A stretch of DNA of 64,000 nt. Source: a virus. The stretch covers positions 62,001 to 126,000 of the IMG/VR virus record IMGVR_UViG_3300027969_002881; one strand, written 5' to 3'. Shown one piece after another: positions 25,707-35,202 of the stretch. Position 1 is the first letter of the stretch; the number at the start of each line of letters is the position of its first letter. The notes under the pieces are model-generated. The model searched no databases. It saw nothing but the letters and a program-made list of their open reading frames with translations, and was not told where the DNA came from. A program made the translations under genes and the position numbers.

Positions 25707-27139
25707 GAATTTATTCTTTCATGAAGATACTTAATAAAATCTTCTGTCGTTTTATCAGTTTTATACAATGTCAATAAATGCTCTCTATTATGTACAAGAA
25801 TATCTTCCATACTCCAATACCAGTCATGTAATTGTTCTTTACTCATGCTACATATTTTTTTAATTTGCTCATAGACCATGGCAACTCTTTTACTAGTATC
25901 CTGTTCTACATCATAACTTTCGTCAATGAAACCGCTGAATGTCTTAAAACCCATTTCTCTTAACAGTTGTAATGCTCCGGGAAATGATACAAACAAGAAT
26001 GGCAAATAATTTGCTATAGGTTTGCATATTTTTTCAGTGACTGATTTGTAGGGTCCGTCGGTATACGTTTCTGTACAGATATAAAAATAAGCATTGTTAT
26101 ATGAAGTGACCTGTGTGTCAGTCCAAGAACTAACGCTATTGAACGTATCAGTGGGTTCATCATTGAGTGACTTTGGTAATCGATTAAGTAGACGTTTTAA
26201 TTTTTCTTCAGTTAAATTGAATCCATACTTGTTGTTGAATTCACTGAGTATAGTGTCATAATATTTAAAATCTGACAACCAGCTCCAATCGCCAATATCT
26301 AATAGATTATCTTCATTCATTGCTAGGGCAAGAGCTACTCGATGTTCTCTGGATCTTCTTATTTTAAACAAGAATGAATTAGGTCTGATTGTATGTCGTG
26401 ATGAGTCAAATCTTTCTGGGTCAGTTCGGCCTTCTCTTGTTTGCATATAAAAATAGCTGGTATTACTGATGACAAACGGCCAACTTTTAACGATCAACAT
26501 CTGTTCACTGTCAGTGAACCACGACTTATAAACTTCTTCGGCATTAAATGTATTAAAAGCCAGCACGACTTGACTTTTTGGAATACCGCTGTATTCCAAT
26601 GAAGTATGTAAATTTTCATAGCTAGATTTGGAAACAAAGTTCTCTTGTGCATAGTCCAAGACAATTAATGCGCGGCCACTTTTTACATCATCTAACGCAT
26701 CTGCTGACATATATTTCCAAAAGAAATTGCCAGCTATTTTTGTGTTGTTAAAGGCAGCGCCGCAAAAAGCATCTATATGGGGGCTAATTTTTATAGGGTA
26801 TATGTATTTGTTAGTTCGTCTGCGTCCAAAATATAAACTTTCTTCTGTTGCATCAACTAATTCCATACAGGGGCCTTGATTCAAATGAGTGCCTGGTGCT
26901 GTGTTTGGCCACGTACCAAAGCTTTTATCAAACATAAAAGATAATACAGTATCAGTATCTGATCCCATGGGAGATTGTTGTTCAAATATACCACAATCTC
27001 TGATCTTAGTTGTATGCATACTGTGCAAATAATTAACTATTCCTAATTCTGTTTGTAGCGCATTTGCTAGCATTGAATTAGGAAATACATAATCGTAAAA
27101 TAAGGGTAATTGTACTTTATCCATTGTTAATATATGCAT
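25703..27139 (-). CDS. Putative glycosyltransferase (fucosyltransferase-like tail), paralog C
   Basis: 478 residues. SVTEKICKPIANYLPFLF and GFKTFSGFIDESYDVEQD correspond to the C-terminal block of paralogs A and B. The N-terminal region (LPLFYDYVFPNSMLANALQ) and middle are diverged. HNREHLLTL at the end matches the HNRNHF tail of paralog B. TEK replaces SEK, a conservative change at the presumed donor site. Two starts are possible, the ATG at 27139 (23-base overlap) or at 27124 (8-base overlap). As with A and B the enzyme class is inferred from motif similarity. Confidence 0.48.
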   Translation of the reverse strand: MHILTMDKVQLPLFYDYVFPNSMLANALQTELGIVNYLHSMHTTKIRDCGIFEQQSPMGSDTDTVLSFMFDKSFGTWPNTAPGTHLNQGPCMELVDATEESLYFGRRRTNKYIYPIKISPHIDAFCGAAFNNTKIAGNFFWKYMSADALDDVKSGRALIVLDYAQENFVSKSSYENLHTSLEYSGIPKSQVVLAFNTFNAEEVYKSWFTDSEQMLIVKSWPFVISNTSYFYMQTREGRTDPERFDSSRHTIRPNSFLFKIRRSREHRVALALAMNEDNLLDIGDWSWLSDFKYYDTILSEFNNKYGFNLTEEKLKRLLNRLPKSLNDEPTDTFNSVSSWTDTQVTSYNNAYFYICTETYTDGPYKSVTEKICKPIANYLPFLFVSFPGALQLLREMGFKTFSGFIDESYDVEQDTSKRVAMVYEQIKKICSMSKEQLHDWYWSMEDILVHNREHLLTLYKTDKTTEDFIKYLHERINS

Positions 27140-27890
27140 AATCGAATTTTGTTCTAAATTCTTTATTAAACTTGTTTTCCATGTTGATTTGACCCGTATA
27201 ATCGAAATTTCTATTCCACCTGTTTACATTTTTTCTTGTTTTAGTTGTGTTAAATCTAGGAAAAAATTCTTCAATGTATTTAAGATAAACATTCGTACTT
27301 GGGTGCCCGTCAACGTGTTGTATATCTTCCCAAAACGGACTATCGTAATATTGATTTTTCTTTTTCCATTCATCCAGAGTAATATCGACATCCAGTGTGT
27401 TATATATTTCATCAGCCATTGGTTGAATGAAATAACTGACATTGGCAGTGCCGTCGATATAAGCAGAATTGTCTATGCCCATAACTATATGATGTTTAAT
27501 GTTTTTTAATATTTGTTTGATTACTTTAACAGCTATCCAGGATTGATATACTGCCCAATCATCGCTCCACATATTTTTAACAAATTCAACAGTAACAGGA
27601 TCATTGGTATTTTGATTATAAGAATGCAAATCACCTTTTGTTTGCCAATTGGAATTCGGTGGCAGATAACTAAATCTTCCAAACCCAGTTAACATTACAA
27701 TAACAAAATCAGTATCTGGATTAAAGTTATACGTGTGATTAGCTTCTACTATTTTATTCATGATATAAATGTTAGAGCAGCCTGCACGACCATAATTGTA
27801 GTACTCTTCAAAATTTATACCAATTAAATCTGCCCATGTAGCATAAGCATAACTTGTATAACTGCAACCAAAGGCAAAACATCTTTTCAT
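27117..27890 (-). CDS. SGNH hydrolase-like protein (GCSY type)
   Basis: 257 residues. Block I is FAFGCSYTSY with Ser10. NYGRAGCSN near 32-40 provides the block II Gly and Asn. VIVMLTGFGRF resembles the block III strand. D194 and H196 (DGHPS) are the probable Asp and His, one residue closer together than usual. An extra basic tail of about 60 residues, rich in Asn, Lys and Arg, follows the catalytic His and is absent from the two adjacent SGNH proteins. It is the last of three consecutive SGNH genes on the transcript. Confidence 0.7.
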   Translation of the reverse strand: MKRCFAFGCSYTSYAYATWADLIGINFEEYYNYGRAGCSNIYIMNKIVEANHTYNFNPDTDFVIVMLTGFGRFSYLPPNSNWQTKGDLHSYNQNTNDPVTVEFVKNMWSDDWAVYQSWIAVKVIKQILKNIKHHIVMGIDNSAYIDGTANVSYFIQPMADEIYNTLDVDITLDEWKKKNQYYDSPFWEDIQHVDGHPSTNVYLKYIEEFFPRFNTTKTRKNVNRWNRNFDYTGQINMENKFNKEFRTKFDYAYINNG

Positions 27891-28774
27891 ATTAATTTAT
27901 TTACTAAGGGAAATAATATATCTTTACACCACACATCATAGCCTAGCTGACTTGGATGAAAGCCATCCTGTGCAAAGTATTCTCGATTATATTTAGTTTG
28001 TAAACTTTTTCTATTGTCGTGTGATAATAATATTGCGTCATCTTCAGAAACATCAATGAATTTATGTAAGTATTCAAACATGCCCTGAGATATTGTATTT
28101 GTATGATCAAACTGTTTGTACAAATAATTTACAATTTCATGATCTTTATGTTTAATAATATCTTCATATACATGCTTCATGAAGAATTGATTAATTAGTT
28201 TAATGCCATGTAACTTACAAAAGTTTTGAAGCATAATAATATTCTCTAAACTCGAGTGTGTTTTGCCAACACCATTAACTTCCTTATCCAGCAAATAATG
28301 CTGTTGTACAAAGTCTAAATTAGAGTCACTGCCATTAACAGTTAGATACCATCCACCGGATTTATTGTATTTGAATTCTGATCCGTTTTTGGTATAAAAT
28401 ATACCATCACCTTCTATATGATCATTGGTAAGATTCAAAAACTGATCAGTCATTCCACCGTAGAAGTCGGGCCAATCATTGACCATGCGTTCTATTACTA
28501 AGGGATTATCGACAAACCAAGATTTTCTGCTGGTTCCACTCCACATCACGACAACTAATATTTTATTTTTATTAATGCCTGATTCAATGGCAGATAATAT
28601 AGCAGACATTACACGCTTTTGTATAAGCTCTTGTCCACTACTATTTCGACCTGTGTGATTTGTAGTTAAGTTATGATTTTTTGAACGCAATAACTGTGTA
28701 ATGCCACCTACCCAGCCGTTGTCATCGTCACCGGTACTAAAACTACACCCTCCGGTGATTAAATGCCGAATCAT
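27887..28774 (-). CDS. SGNH hydrolase-like protein
   Basis: 295 residues. Block I is LITGGCSFSTGDDDNGW with Ser11. NHTGRNSSGQ near 40 fits block II. VVVMWSGTSRKSW corresponds to the block III strand. The block V motif DGFHPS has canonical DxxH spacing (D270, H273). It is tandem with two other SGNH genes through four-base overlaps, so the three are made together. Probable roles are O-acyl transfer to, or esterolysis of, the glycan made by the cluster. No signal peptide is seen. Confidence 0.75.
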   Translation of the reverse strand: MIRHLITGGCSFSTGDDDNGWVGGITQLLRSKNHNLTTNHTGRNSSGQELIQKRVMSAILSAIESGINKNKILVVVMWSGTSRKSWFVDNPLVIERMVNDWPDFYGGMTDQFLNLTNDHIEGDGIFYTKNGSEFKYNKSGGWYLTVNGSDSNLDFVQQHYLLDKEVNGVGKTHSSLENIIMLQNFCKLHGIKLINQFFMKHVYEDIIKHKDHEIVNYLYKQFDHTNTISQGMFEYLHKFIDVSEDDAILLSHDNRKSLQTKYNREYFAQDGFHPSQLGYDVWCKDILFPLVNKLI

Positions 28775-29436
28775 ATTAATCTAATATCTCTTAAGAATAA
28801 TTTTATTTTCCTAGCTAGTTCAGCATGTGCTTCTTCGTTGGGGTGATACCCATCTTTACATTTCATATCTTTTTCTGTGCAATAAACATTGAATATAGAT
28901 TTATCATGTCCCAATACAAATTTCTTTGTAGGTAGTAATTTAATTAAATTCTTGTATTGATCTTCAAATGGTTCTCTGTCTAAGTAGCCTTCTAAGAACG
29001 AGTTAACAAATGCATACTGTATATTTCTAGATTCTAGGAAAGATGATACAAAGATTTGTTGCATGTAATATTCCATTAGGCCTTCATAGTCATTATACAT
29101 GTGTTCATACCACACATCTTTCATTTTTTTAAGATATGGTTCGTAAGGATCATGACCCAGTAATACATTTTCCCATATTTTCTTTTCTGGAAAATAAACT
29201 GCTGTGCGTGAAATACCAGTCCAGGAAAACACAACTAATGTTTTTTCGGGATTAGGTATATCAGCATAATCGTTCAGCAAATTTATTATGCTGAGTTTAT
29301 TCGATCCGCCTGGTATACCTCTATTGGTCACTGGCGTTTTCATTAATTCACCTAGTTTGGCAGGCCAGGCGTCGCTGTTTGCTACTCCATCGCCAGCTGT
29401 AAAGCTGTCTCCATATGCATAAATCTTATCGATCAT
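28771..29436 (-). CDS. SGNH/GDSL hydrolase-like protein, minimal domain
   Basis: 221 residues, the most canonical of the six. Block I is YAYGDSFTAGDG with Ser11. Block II is NRGIPGGSN, with Gly and Asn. VVFSWTGISR is the block III-like strand. DGYHPN supplies D195 and H198 in normal DxxH spacing. It lies directly downstream of two twitch radical SAM genes, with an 11-base overlap. All catalytic residues appear present, so an active hydrolase or acyltransferase is likely. Confidence 0.8.
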   Translation of the reverse strand: MIDKIYAYGDSFTAGDGVANSDAWPAKLGELMKTPVTNRGIPGGSNKLSIINLLNDYADIPNPEKTLVVFSWTGISRTAVYFPEKKIWENVLLGHDPYEPYLKKMKDVWYEHMYNDYEGLMEYYMQQIFVSSFLESRNIQYAFVNSFLEGYLDREPFEDQYKNLIKLLPTKKFVLGHDKSIFNVYCTEKDMKCKDGYHPNEEAHAELARKIKLFLRDIRLI

Positions 29437-30871
29437 TTTCCCTATATACTCCTATTTCGGCAAAAGATATTCCGGATTGCTCGACTAATTTAATAATCTC
29501 ATAATTTTTATTAAGTTCTATACTTTCATACCAATCAGCAATTTCCGGAAAAGTATTAATTATGTTTTTGTTTCTTCTAGCATCATACTGCGAATAGAAA
29601 CTCTTAAAGTCATGAAACAATGCAGACTTATCATGCGTAGTAGATACATGTCCAGTTTGAACAACTTCTAAATAGTCAATTAGTCTTTTGATACTGGCTT
29701 TCTCACCAGCTTCTAAATACTGACTATCTTTGTGTAAATCATACCACGTAGATAGTCTTGATTGAACTTCGTCTTTGAGATCGTTGGGCAATGTAATTGG
29801 ACTCATGTATGCAGGCCAGCGCAGTATGTTTAGATCCAGATAAGGTCTATTATTGCCGTACTTTGCTTTGAGTTCCAGCATATCGTCCATGAACTCAGTG
29901 ATACTGAACAAACACAGATTAGATATCGTCATCATGATTGTGACATTTCTAAATTTAGCATTTTCAATAAAGTTAACCAAGTTACTGCGCCATACTTGAT
30001 AGTCCATGCCATCACGTAGATACTCTGCATGTAAGCCGAAGCTTTCATTACTGGTAAACAAATCAAATTCTCTAACTGGCAGTGTTTTAGTTACTTCAAT
30101 TAATCGTTCCAGTGCCCTAGGGCTTGATCCAAGATTACTGTTAACCGCAAAGCGGATGTCCACGTATTCATGCTGTTGCATTATTTCAATAAAGCGCCAG
30201 AAGTTTTGACTTACTGTGCATTCTCCGCCGGTGATACGTAGCTCTTGTAGGCTCTTAGATAATTCAGGCCACCATTCAAAGAAAGCTTCTACATAAGGAT
30301 TGTCATCTAAATGTTTTCCATATGCTGTACTCCAAGAACCATCAGTTTGGTATGCGCCACCACCACCACCTTGGGCAATAAAATTCTGGTAAGGTCCATT
30401 CTTATTAATGTCCTGACTCCATGCTGTGCTGTAACCTGCGTTACAGTAACTACAAGCAAAATTACATTGTCTATCGAAACTGATCTCTAATGTTTTGAGA
30501 TTAACATCGTCAGCCCAGTTCATGTCCTGGATCTTTTTAATATCTTCTGCGCTGTATATAATACTTTTATTAATACGATCACTGATATTATCTCTGCCAA
30601 TGCCTTCTACTTTCCAACAATAGCCGCACTCTGCTGGCTTTTTGCCTTCCAGCATCATCTTACGCATACGCTTTTTATGATCAGTGTTATGTAATGCGCT
30701 GGGATTATAACTGATTTCACTGACATCAATTGAATGAGGCAAAGGCAAATGACAACTACCTGTATAGCCTGATCCTAAAAAGATACTGGCGTTATACCAT
30801 TTGGCCGCGCAAAAGCTAGGACTGATCGAGTTGAGATTCTCATCTCTCCATTTAATTAAGTCATCAGACAT
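29426..30871 (-). CDS. Radical SAM protein, twitch type
   Basis: 481 residues. The N-terminal domain has FCAAKW (C21), C40 followed by His instead of the CC pair, and C82-x-x-C85 (ECGYCW). The core triad C136, C140 and C143 (CNFACSYC) is followed by ITGGECT, a GGE motif without the usual Pro. A Gly-rich AQGGGGGAY stretch lies between the triad and GGE. It is the neighbour and paralog of 30864-32441, and both share SCHLP or SCHHP in place of the CC-containing segment of other twitch members. This defines a second subfamily here. The substrate is unknown. Confidence 0.86.
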   Translation of the reverse strand: MSDDLIKWRDENLNSISPSFCAAKWYNASIFLGSGYTGSCHLPLPHSIDVSEISYNPSALHNTDHKKRMRKMMLEGKKPAECGYCWKVEGIGRDNISDRINKSIIYSAEDIKKIQDMNWADDVNLKTLEISFDRQCNFACSYCNAGYSTAWSQDINKNGPYQNFIAQGGGGGAYQTDGSWSTAYGKHLDDNPYVEAFFEWWPELSKSLQELRITGGECTVSQNFWRFIEIMQQHEYVDIRFAVNSNLGSSPRALERLIEVTKTLPVREFDLFTSNESFGLHAEYLRDGMDYQVWRSNLVNFIENAKFRNVTIMMTISNLCLFSITEFMDDMLELKAKYGNNRPYLDLNILRWPAYMSPITLPNDLKDEVQSRLSTWYDLHKDSQYLEAGEKASIKRLIDYLEVVQTGHVSTTHDKSALFHDFKSFYSQYDARRNKNIINTFPEIADWYESIELNKNYEIIKLVEQSGISFAEIGVYRENDR

Positions 30872-32441
30872 CTTTGTTAACTACCTTTTGTTTCATCTCT
30901 TTACAGATGTTATAAAATTCTGTGTACTCTGGATATACTTCTAAAAAGTTCGTACCATAGCGACGATCTAAATCATTGACAAAGTCATAGAACTTGGCAC
31001 GATTTAGTGCAAAATCTTTATTGCCTTCCAAATCATTTTTAGAATTGTAAGTGATATTCAAACATACACGCTTGAACTTTTCCAGCTCGAACTCTTCAAA
31101 AGCATGATGCATTTTCCAAGTCTTAACTTGTGTGGTATGATCCGCCATGTAGTTGATACTTGGTATCAAATACTCTTGAATAAGATCTTTACTGGCCCAT
31201 TGTGCATCTAAGAACGTGGGGTTGCGTAAATAAGGTAAGTCAATGCCATTGATACTAGGATGACTTGTAGTCTTTTTATCTCTATCTGTGTACGACTCTC
31301 CTGGCCAAGCAAAGTTAAAACCTGTTTCTTTTTCCCACATTTTTGCAATTGTTGGATTGGGGTTATATTTCTTTCTAAGTTCAAGCTGCCACTCAAATAA
31401 TTTTTGTATGCTGGAAATACTCAGAATGTTAAACGTAACCATTGTGGTAATTCTAATATTGCCCATTTGCATGATTTGTTCGTAACGCTTGCAGAACTTT
31501 TCAAAGTCCAGGCCTGGGCGTAAGTATTCAGCACGTTCACCCCAACCATCGACACTGGTAAAGATAGTTAGTTTCTTAATATAGTTACCACGACTTAAAA
31601 TCTCAGCACGTTCAATGAACTTGTCCCACAACTTATCAGGTACGCCCAAGTTAGTATTAATACTAAGTTCGAGTTCTGGATTCGGATTATCAATAAACCA
31701 ATCCATACTTTTATATGTTTCTTTACTTAACAGTGGCTCGCCACCTGTAATACGAAACACATGTAAGTGTTTGTAAGCTTCAGGCCACCATTTCCAAAAT
31801 GCGTCAATATAAGGATTGAATTCGTTGTTCTTATAACTTAAACTATCTAAGTCGGGTTGCCAGCCCTGTGCCCATACGGTATGATCTGTATTTTCCAACA
31901 ACTTAACTGGACCATTTTGTTTTAGTTCTTCTACCCACTTGCTACTGTACTCAGGGCCACAGTATACGCATTTAAAGTTACATACATTACTAAAGTCTAC
32001 TTCGAGATAGCTTGGGTAAAAGTCTTTGTTAGGATCACTGGCTTGAACTTCATCATGCTTTTCTAATGCCCATGGTTCTAAACTCTTGTAGAATCTATCA
32101 CTGGGACTTTTGTTATCTTCAACACGCCAGCAGTAGTCACATTCACTTGGGCGTTGACCTTCCAACATTTCTTTTCTAGCTTGTTTAAGTATACTGGTAT
32201 TAAACAATGCTCCTGGATTCTTTTGTATTTCTGCCAATGGAATCTTATGTGGCACTGGATGGTGACAACTGTGTGTCATTCCTGTACCCAGGTGCATGGT
32301 AACTTGTGTAAACTTTGCCAAGCAAAAACCTGGACCAGTGCTGTCTAATAGTTCTTTTGTTTTGTCAATATTTGGTCCTGTACGAGCAACTTTATTATCA
32401 TATCCGATATCCCAATTGATATCGCTGAGTTTCTTTTTCAT
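30864..32441 (-). CDS. Radical SAM protein, twitch type
   Basis: 525 residues, the longest radical SAM here. FCLAKF (C40), SCHHPVPHKI (C59) and ECDYCW (C101, C104) form the N-terminal accessory region. C154, C158 and C161 (CNFKCVYC) are the catalytic triad and ITGGEPL follows. An extra segment after about residue 360 (NPNPTIAKMW...) makes it longer than its paralog at 29426-30871. The downstream gene overlaps by eight bases. A nine-base gap separates it from the GT-A-like gene upstream. Confidence 0.86.
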   Translation of the reverse strand: MKKKLSDINWDIGYDNKVARTGPNIDKTKELLDSTGPGFCLAKFTQVTMHLGTGMTHSCHHPVPHKIPLAEIQKNPGALFNTSILKQARKEMLEGQRPSECDYCWRVEDNKSPSDRFYKSLEPWALEKHDEVQASDPNKDFYPSYLEVDFSNVCNFKCVYCGPEYSSKWVEELKQNGPVKLLENTDHTVWAQGWQPDLDSLSYKNNEFNPYIDAFWKWWPEAYKHLHVFRITGGEPLLSKETYKSMDWFIDNPNPELELSINTNLGVPDKLWDKFIERAEILSRGNYIKKLTIFTSVDGWGERAEYLRPGLDFEKFCKRYEQIMQMGNIRITTMVTFNILSISSIQKLFEWQLELRKKYNPNPTIAKMWEKETGFNFAWPGESYTDRDKKTTSHPSINGIDLPYLRNPTFLDAQWASKDLIQEYLIPSINYMADHTTQVKTWKMHHAFEEFELEKFKRVCLNITYNSKNDLEGNKDFALNRAKFYDFVNDLDRRYGTNFLEVYPEYTEFYNICKEMKQKVVNKDV

Positions 32442-32450
32442 ATTTTGCCT

Positions 32451-33422
32451 TTAATTTATGCTGTTATCTACTTGGCTCTCTTTGACCAGAGCACCTAACC
32501 TTGGAGGGTTAATAAAACTCTCCTTAAACATTCTACTGCCATTGGCATCCAATTCTGCAACCTCTAAGTTTAATTTTGTTCTTAATTCTTGACCGAATTT
32601 GTAAATTTCTTTTTTTAGTTTTTCAGAATCATAGTTCCAGCCTGTGGCATTACATCTGCCGCCTTCTCCTTTGAACTGGGGTTGAATACTTTCTTTCCAG
32701 AAGTTATCATGCCAGTCAAAGTCTCTACAATCCGTAAAATCAAAACTGTCTTTAGCAAGATTAGTTAAGTAAGCGCCAAGTCTAGTGCCGAACATTGCCC
32801 AGGCGCCGTTCTCCACATCGGCTCCAACACTACTCCAAACTAAGAATCTTTTATAATTGCGTTCATGTACTTGTTCTTTTAAACGTCTAGGGTCAACAGT
32901 TACACCGCCATTAAGCAACAGCTTAACGCCTTCACGAAATCCTGCTCTATATGCTTGATATGCACTGGCATTATTATGTACATCACAGTAAATATTATTC
33001 ATTTGGAAATAATAAATGTCCCAACAGAAATCAACTTTTGCTTTTGGATCATCTGCATTTTCGTGAGTACGCATTTGTTCTACTACATGCTTGGGCCACA
33101 TCTTAATGCCGCCGTTACCGTATACCAATCCGTTGATTGCGTTTTTACCGGCCCAACTGACAATATCATGATGACCAATTTTACTCATATCTAATTCAAG
33201 ACCAAAGAAATCATCACGAACAATGTTATCTGCATCAATGGTAATGAAGCGATCTGTTTCAGCCACTCTTGCGGCTTCCTTGTGTGCATTATCAAACCCC
33301 TTAACACCATGTACACGTTTGGCCCATGGGGCTTTTTCTAATAGGTTTGCATAATTCTTATCTGCATTTGGTTCATCGTAACTTAAAAATACGATATCAA
33401 AACTGGTAATAGGTACTGACAT
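32451..33422 (-). CDS. GT-A-like putative glycosyltransferase, paralog family
   Basis: About 323 residues from the ATG at 33422; a TTG four codons earlier is open. It has DIVFLSYDEPNADKNY, KRVHGVKGFDNAHKEAARV, FITIDADNIV with DxD at D63-A-D65, and NGLVYGNGGIKMW. YRAGFREGVKL and ENGAWAMFGTRL complete the family blocks. It is closest to 12884-13909 although 19 kb away, which shows that the run grew by duplication and insertion. The start lies inside the 3' end of the preceding gene. Confidence 0.64.
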   Translation of the reverse strand: MSVPITSFDIVFLSYDEPNADKNYANLLEKAPWAKRVHGVKGFDNAHKEAARVAETDRFITIDADNIVRDDFFGLELDMSKIGHHDIVSWAGKNAINGLVYGNGGIKMWPKHVVEQMRTHENADDPKAKVDFCWDIYYFQMNNIYCDVHNNASAYQAYRAGFREGVKLLLNGGVTVDPRRLKEQVHERNYKRFLVWSSVGADVENGAWAMFGTRLGAYLTNLAKDSFDFTDCRDFDWHDNFWKESIQPQFKGEGGRCNATGWNYDSEKLKKEIYKFGQELRTKLNLEVAELDANGSRMFKESFINPPRLGALVKESQVDNSIN

Positions 33423-34362
33423 TTGCGTCCTCAATATGTAAATGGTGATAATTTGAAATTATCTTAACAGGTGTCTTTGATTTTAATGTTAATTCGACTA
33501 GTTTAAAATCATCTAATTCGTTTGTATTTAAAGTTATACTATCTAAAATTTGACTAGGATCATTGCTGTCAAAGACATAAAATGTTATTTCTTTGTCCAA
33601 ATTAAAATTTTGAGTTCCTCTCATAGCACTTTGAATTTGTAGCTTGTTACCCGTTTGTTTATACACTAATAAAGGTTTAAAACCTACTGTTGCAATCGGA
33701 ACGTAATACGGCTCTTTATCTATACTAACCTTAAAGTCATGATTATAATGTAAAAATCCTAGATTGTCAAATTTTATATGTTCATTAGGTAACCATTTGC
33801 AGGGGAAAGTCTGGGCATGATTGGAAAATAGTTCTTTAATGTTTAATTCGAGTGTATCATACAACCTACTGGGCTCTTTTTTGTCTATACAAAAAATTTC
33901 CATTTTATCAGGCATGTTTTCCAATTGAAATTCTGTTGTGTTTTCTTTTGTATATTCTTGCTTAAAATTATCATAGATAAAATTAACGTTGATCTTTTTA
34001 GTAATTAAGTCACAATGTAAGTGGATAAAGTTATCTCCATCTGTTTCACCATAGACGTAATCAAATTCCCACCGTCTGCGATCTTGATGCTTGTATAAAA
34101 TTCTTGATTCTGAATCATGATCATATTTTATTCTTAATTTATGTAATGGTGACTTATTATAAAATATTTCTTTAATAAGGTCGTTTTCTTCAATTTCTAA
34201 AGTAGTACGGCGTGGGTCCTCATTGAGAACATTATGTGGAGATACTCCTAATACTTGATATGTTAATTTGTCATACTCAACATAAAATTTACTATTCTTA
34301 ATTTTTTTCTTTTTAAGAATAGTCTTTTGGATGTCAAATTCATCATCATTGATATTATTCAT
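33397..34362 (-). CDS. Hypothetical protein, beta-rich
   Basis: 321 residues, not recognised. It begins with a Lys-rich stretch (ILKKKKIKNSK) and then consists of many short beta-like segments with charged turns. Two resemble each other: FCIDKKEPSRLYDTLELN at about 163-180 and YVFDSNDPSQILDSITLN near 270. This suggests two copies of a beta-sandwich domain of about 110 residues. No signal peptide, membrane helix or catalytic motif is visible. Its place between GT-like genes and near the tail fibres allows either a glycan-binding or a structural role. Confidence 0.5.
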   Translation of the reverse strand: MNNINDDEFDIQKTILKKKKIKNSKFYVEYDKLTYQVLGVSPHNVLNEDPRRTTLEIEENDLIKEIFYNKSPLHKLRIKYDHDSESRILYKHQDRRRWEFDYVYGETDGDNFIHLHCDLITKKINVNFIYDNFKQEYTKENTTEFQLENMPDKMEIFCIDKKEPSRLYDTLELNIKELFSNHAQTFPCKWLPNEHIKFDNLGFLHYNHDFKVSIDKEPYYVPIATVGFKPLLVYKQTGNKLQIQSAMRGTQNFNLDKEITFYVFDSNDPSQILDSITLNTNELDDFKLVELTLKSKTPVKIISNYHHLHIEDANVSTYYQF

Positions 34363-35202
34363 TTAAATAAATTTTTTTCTTAGGTTAGTCAGTGTGTCGG
34401 TGGTTAACCATGCACCAGTGCTATATTTAACTAAACCTAATTGAACATAATTTTCAATTTTTATATCACCTTGATCATTTACCCAATATGATAAAAATTC
34501 AGACCATGGTTTTTTTGACCATTGATCGTTAACATAACTATTTTCTCTAATGCTTAGATCAATTAAATTAACAAAGTCAAACTTTGTTATTTTGAGTCCA
34601 AGTATTTTGTACATCAATGACATTAACCATTCTGGCCAAATATATTGCGGAAACGGAGGCATGGCATTATTTTCTTTATCTTCAAAAAAATCAATAAATT
34701 CATTTTGATTATAATGTGATGAAATTAACACTGCCATGCCAAACACATAGTCACAGCCTTTGTCCTTGTTAAAATATATTGCATCTATTATCGATCCTTC
34801 TCCAAAACTTTTTTGTTCAACGGATCCTTCAGTATATAAGGAATAATCTAACAATTCTCCATTAAAATTAGATCTAGTTTTTGGCATAACAATACTGTTC
34901 ATGCCTCTTAAATTTTCCCATACATCTACGTTGAAGTTAGTTAAAATCTGATCGGGATTAAATGCAATAGTATTTGTATACGGGCTTGCTAATAAAGAAT
35001 GAAAATACGTCGATGCTATAACCTCAGAAGGTTCTAAATAAATTTCTTGATCGATATACAATAAATATTTTTTTAGATTATCTTCGTGTGCTATAATACT
35101 AATAGGCCGTTCTTTGTCAAACAGCCTAATACTCTTGATCAACAGTTCAACCTGTGTCAAGTTTTTTATTTTACAATCAACTATTAAATAGCCTTCATTC
35201 AT
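34363..35202 (-). CDS. GT8-like protein with lost DxD
   Basis: 279 residues. The order of segments parallels the gene upstream: an N-terminal Rossmann-type strand, then SPYTNTIAFNPDQIL where an active GT-A/GT8 enzyme would have SPY...DxD. At residues 82-84 the motif is N-P-D, so metal binding looks compromised. A later FPQYIWPEWLMSLMYKI segment has no counterpart that I recognise. It may be a non-catalytic partner of the protein at 35195-36091 or an enzyme with another metal site. It abuts the next gene (34362/34363) without overlap. Confidence 0.5.
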   Translation of the reverse strand: MNEGYLIVDCKIKNLTQVELLIKSIRLFDKERPISIIAHEDNLKKYLLYIDQEIYLEPSEVIASTYFHSLLASPYTNTIAFNPDQILTNFNVDVWENLRGMNSIVMPKTRSNFNGELLDYSLYTEGSVEQKSFGEGSIIDAIYFNKDKGCDYVFGMAVLISSHYNQNEFIDFFEDKENNAMPPFPQYIWPEWLMSLMYKILGLKITKFDFVNLIDLSIRENSYVNDQWSKKPWSEFLSYWVNDQGDIKIENYVQLGLVKYSTGAWLTTDTLTNLRKKFI

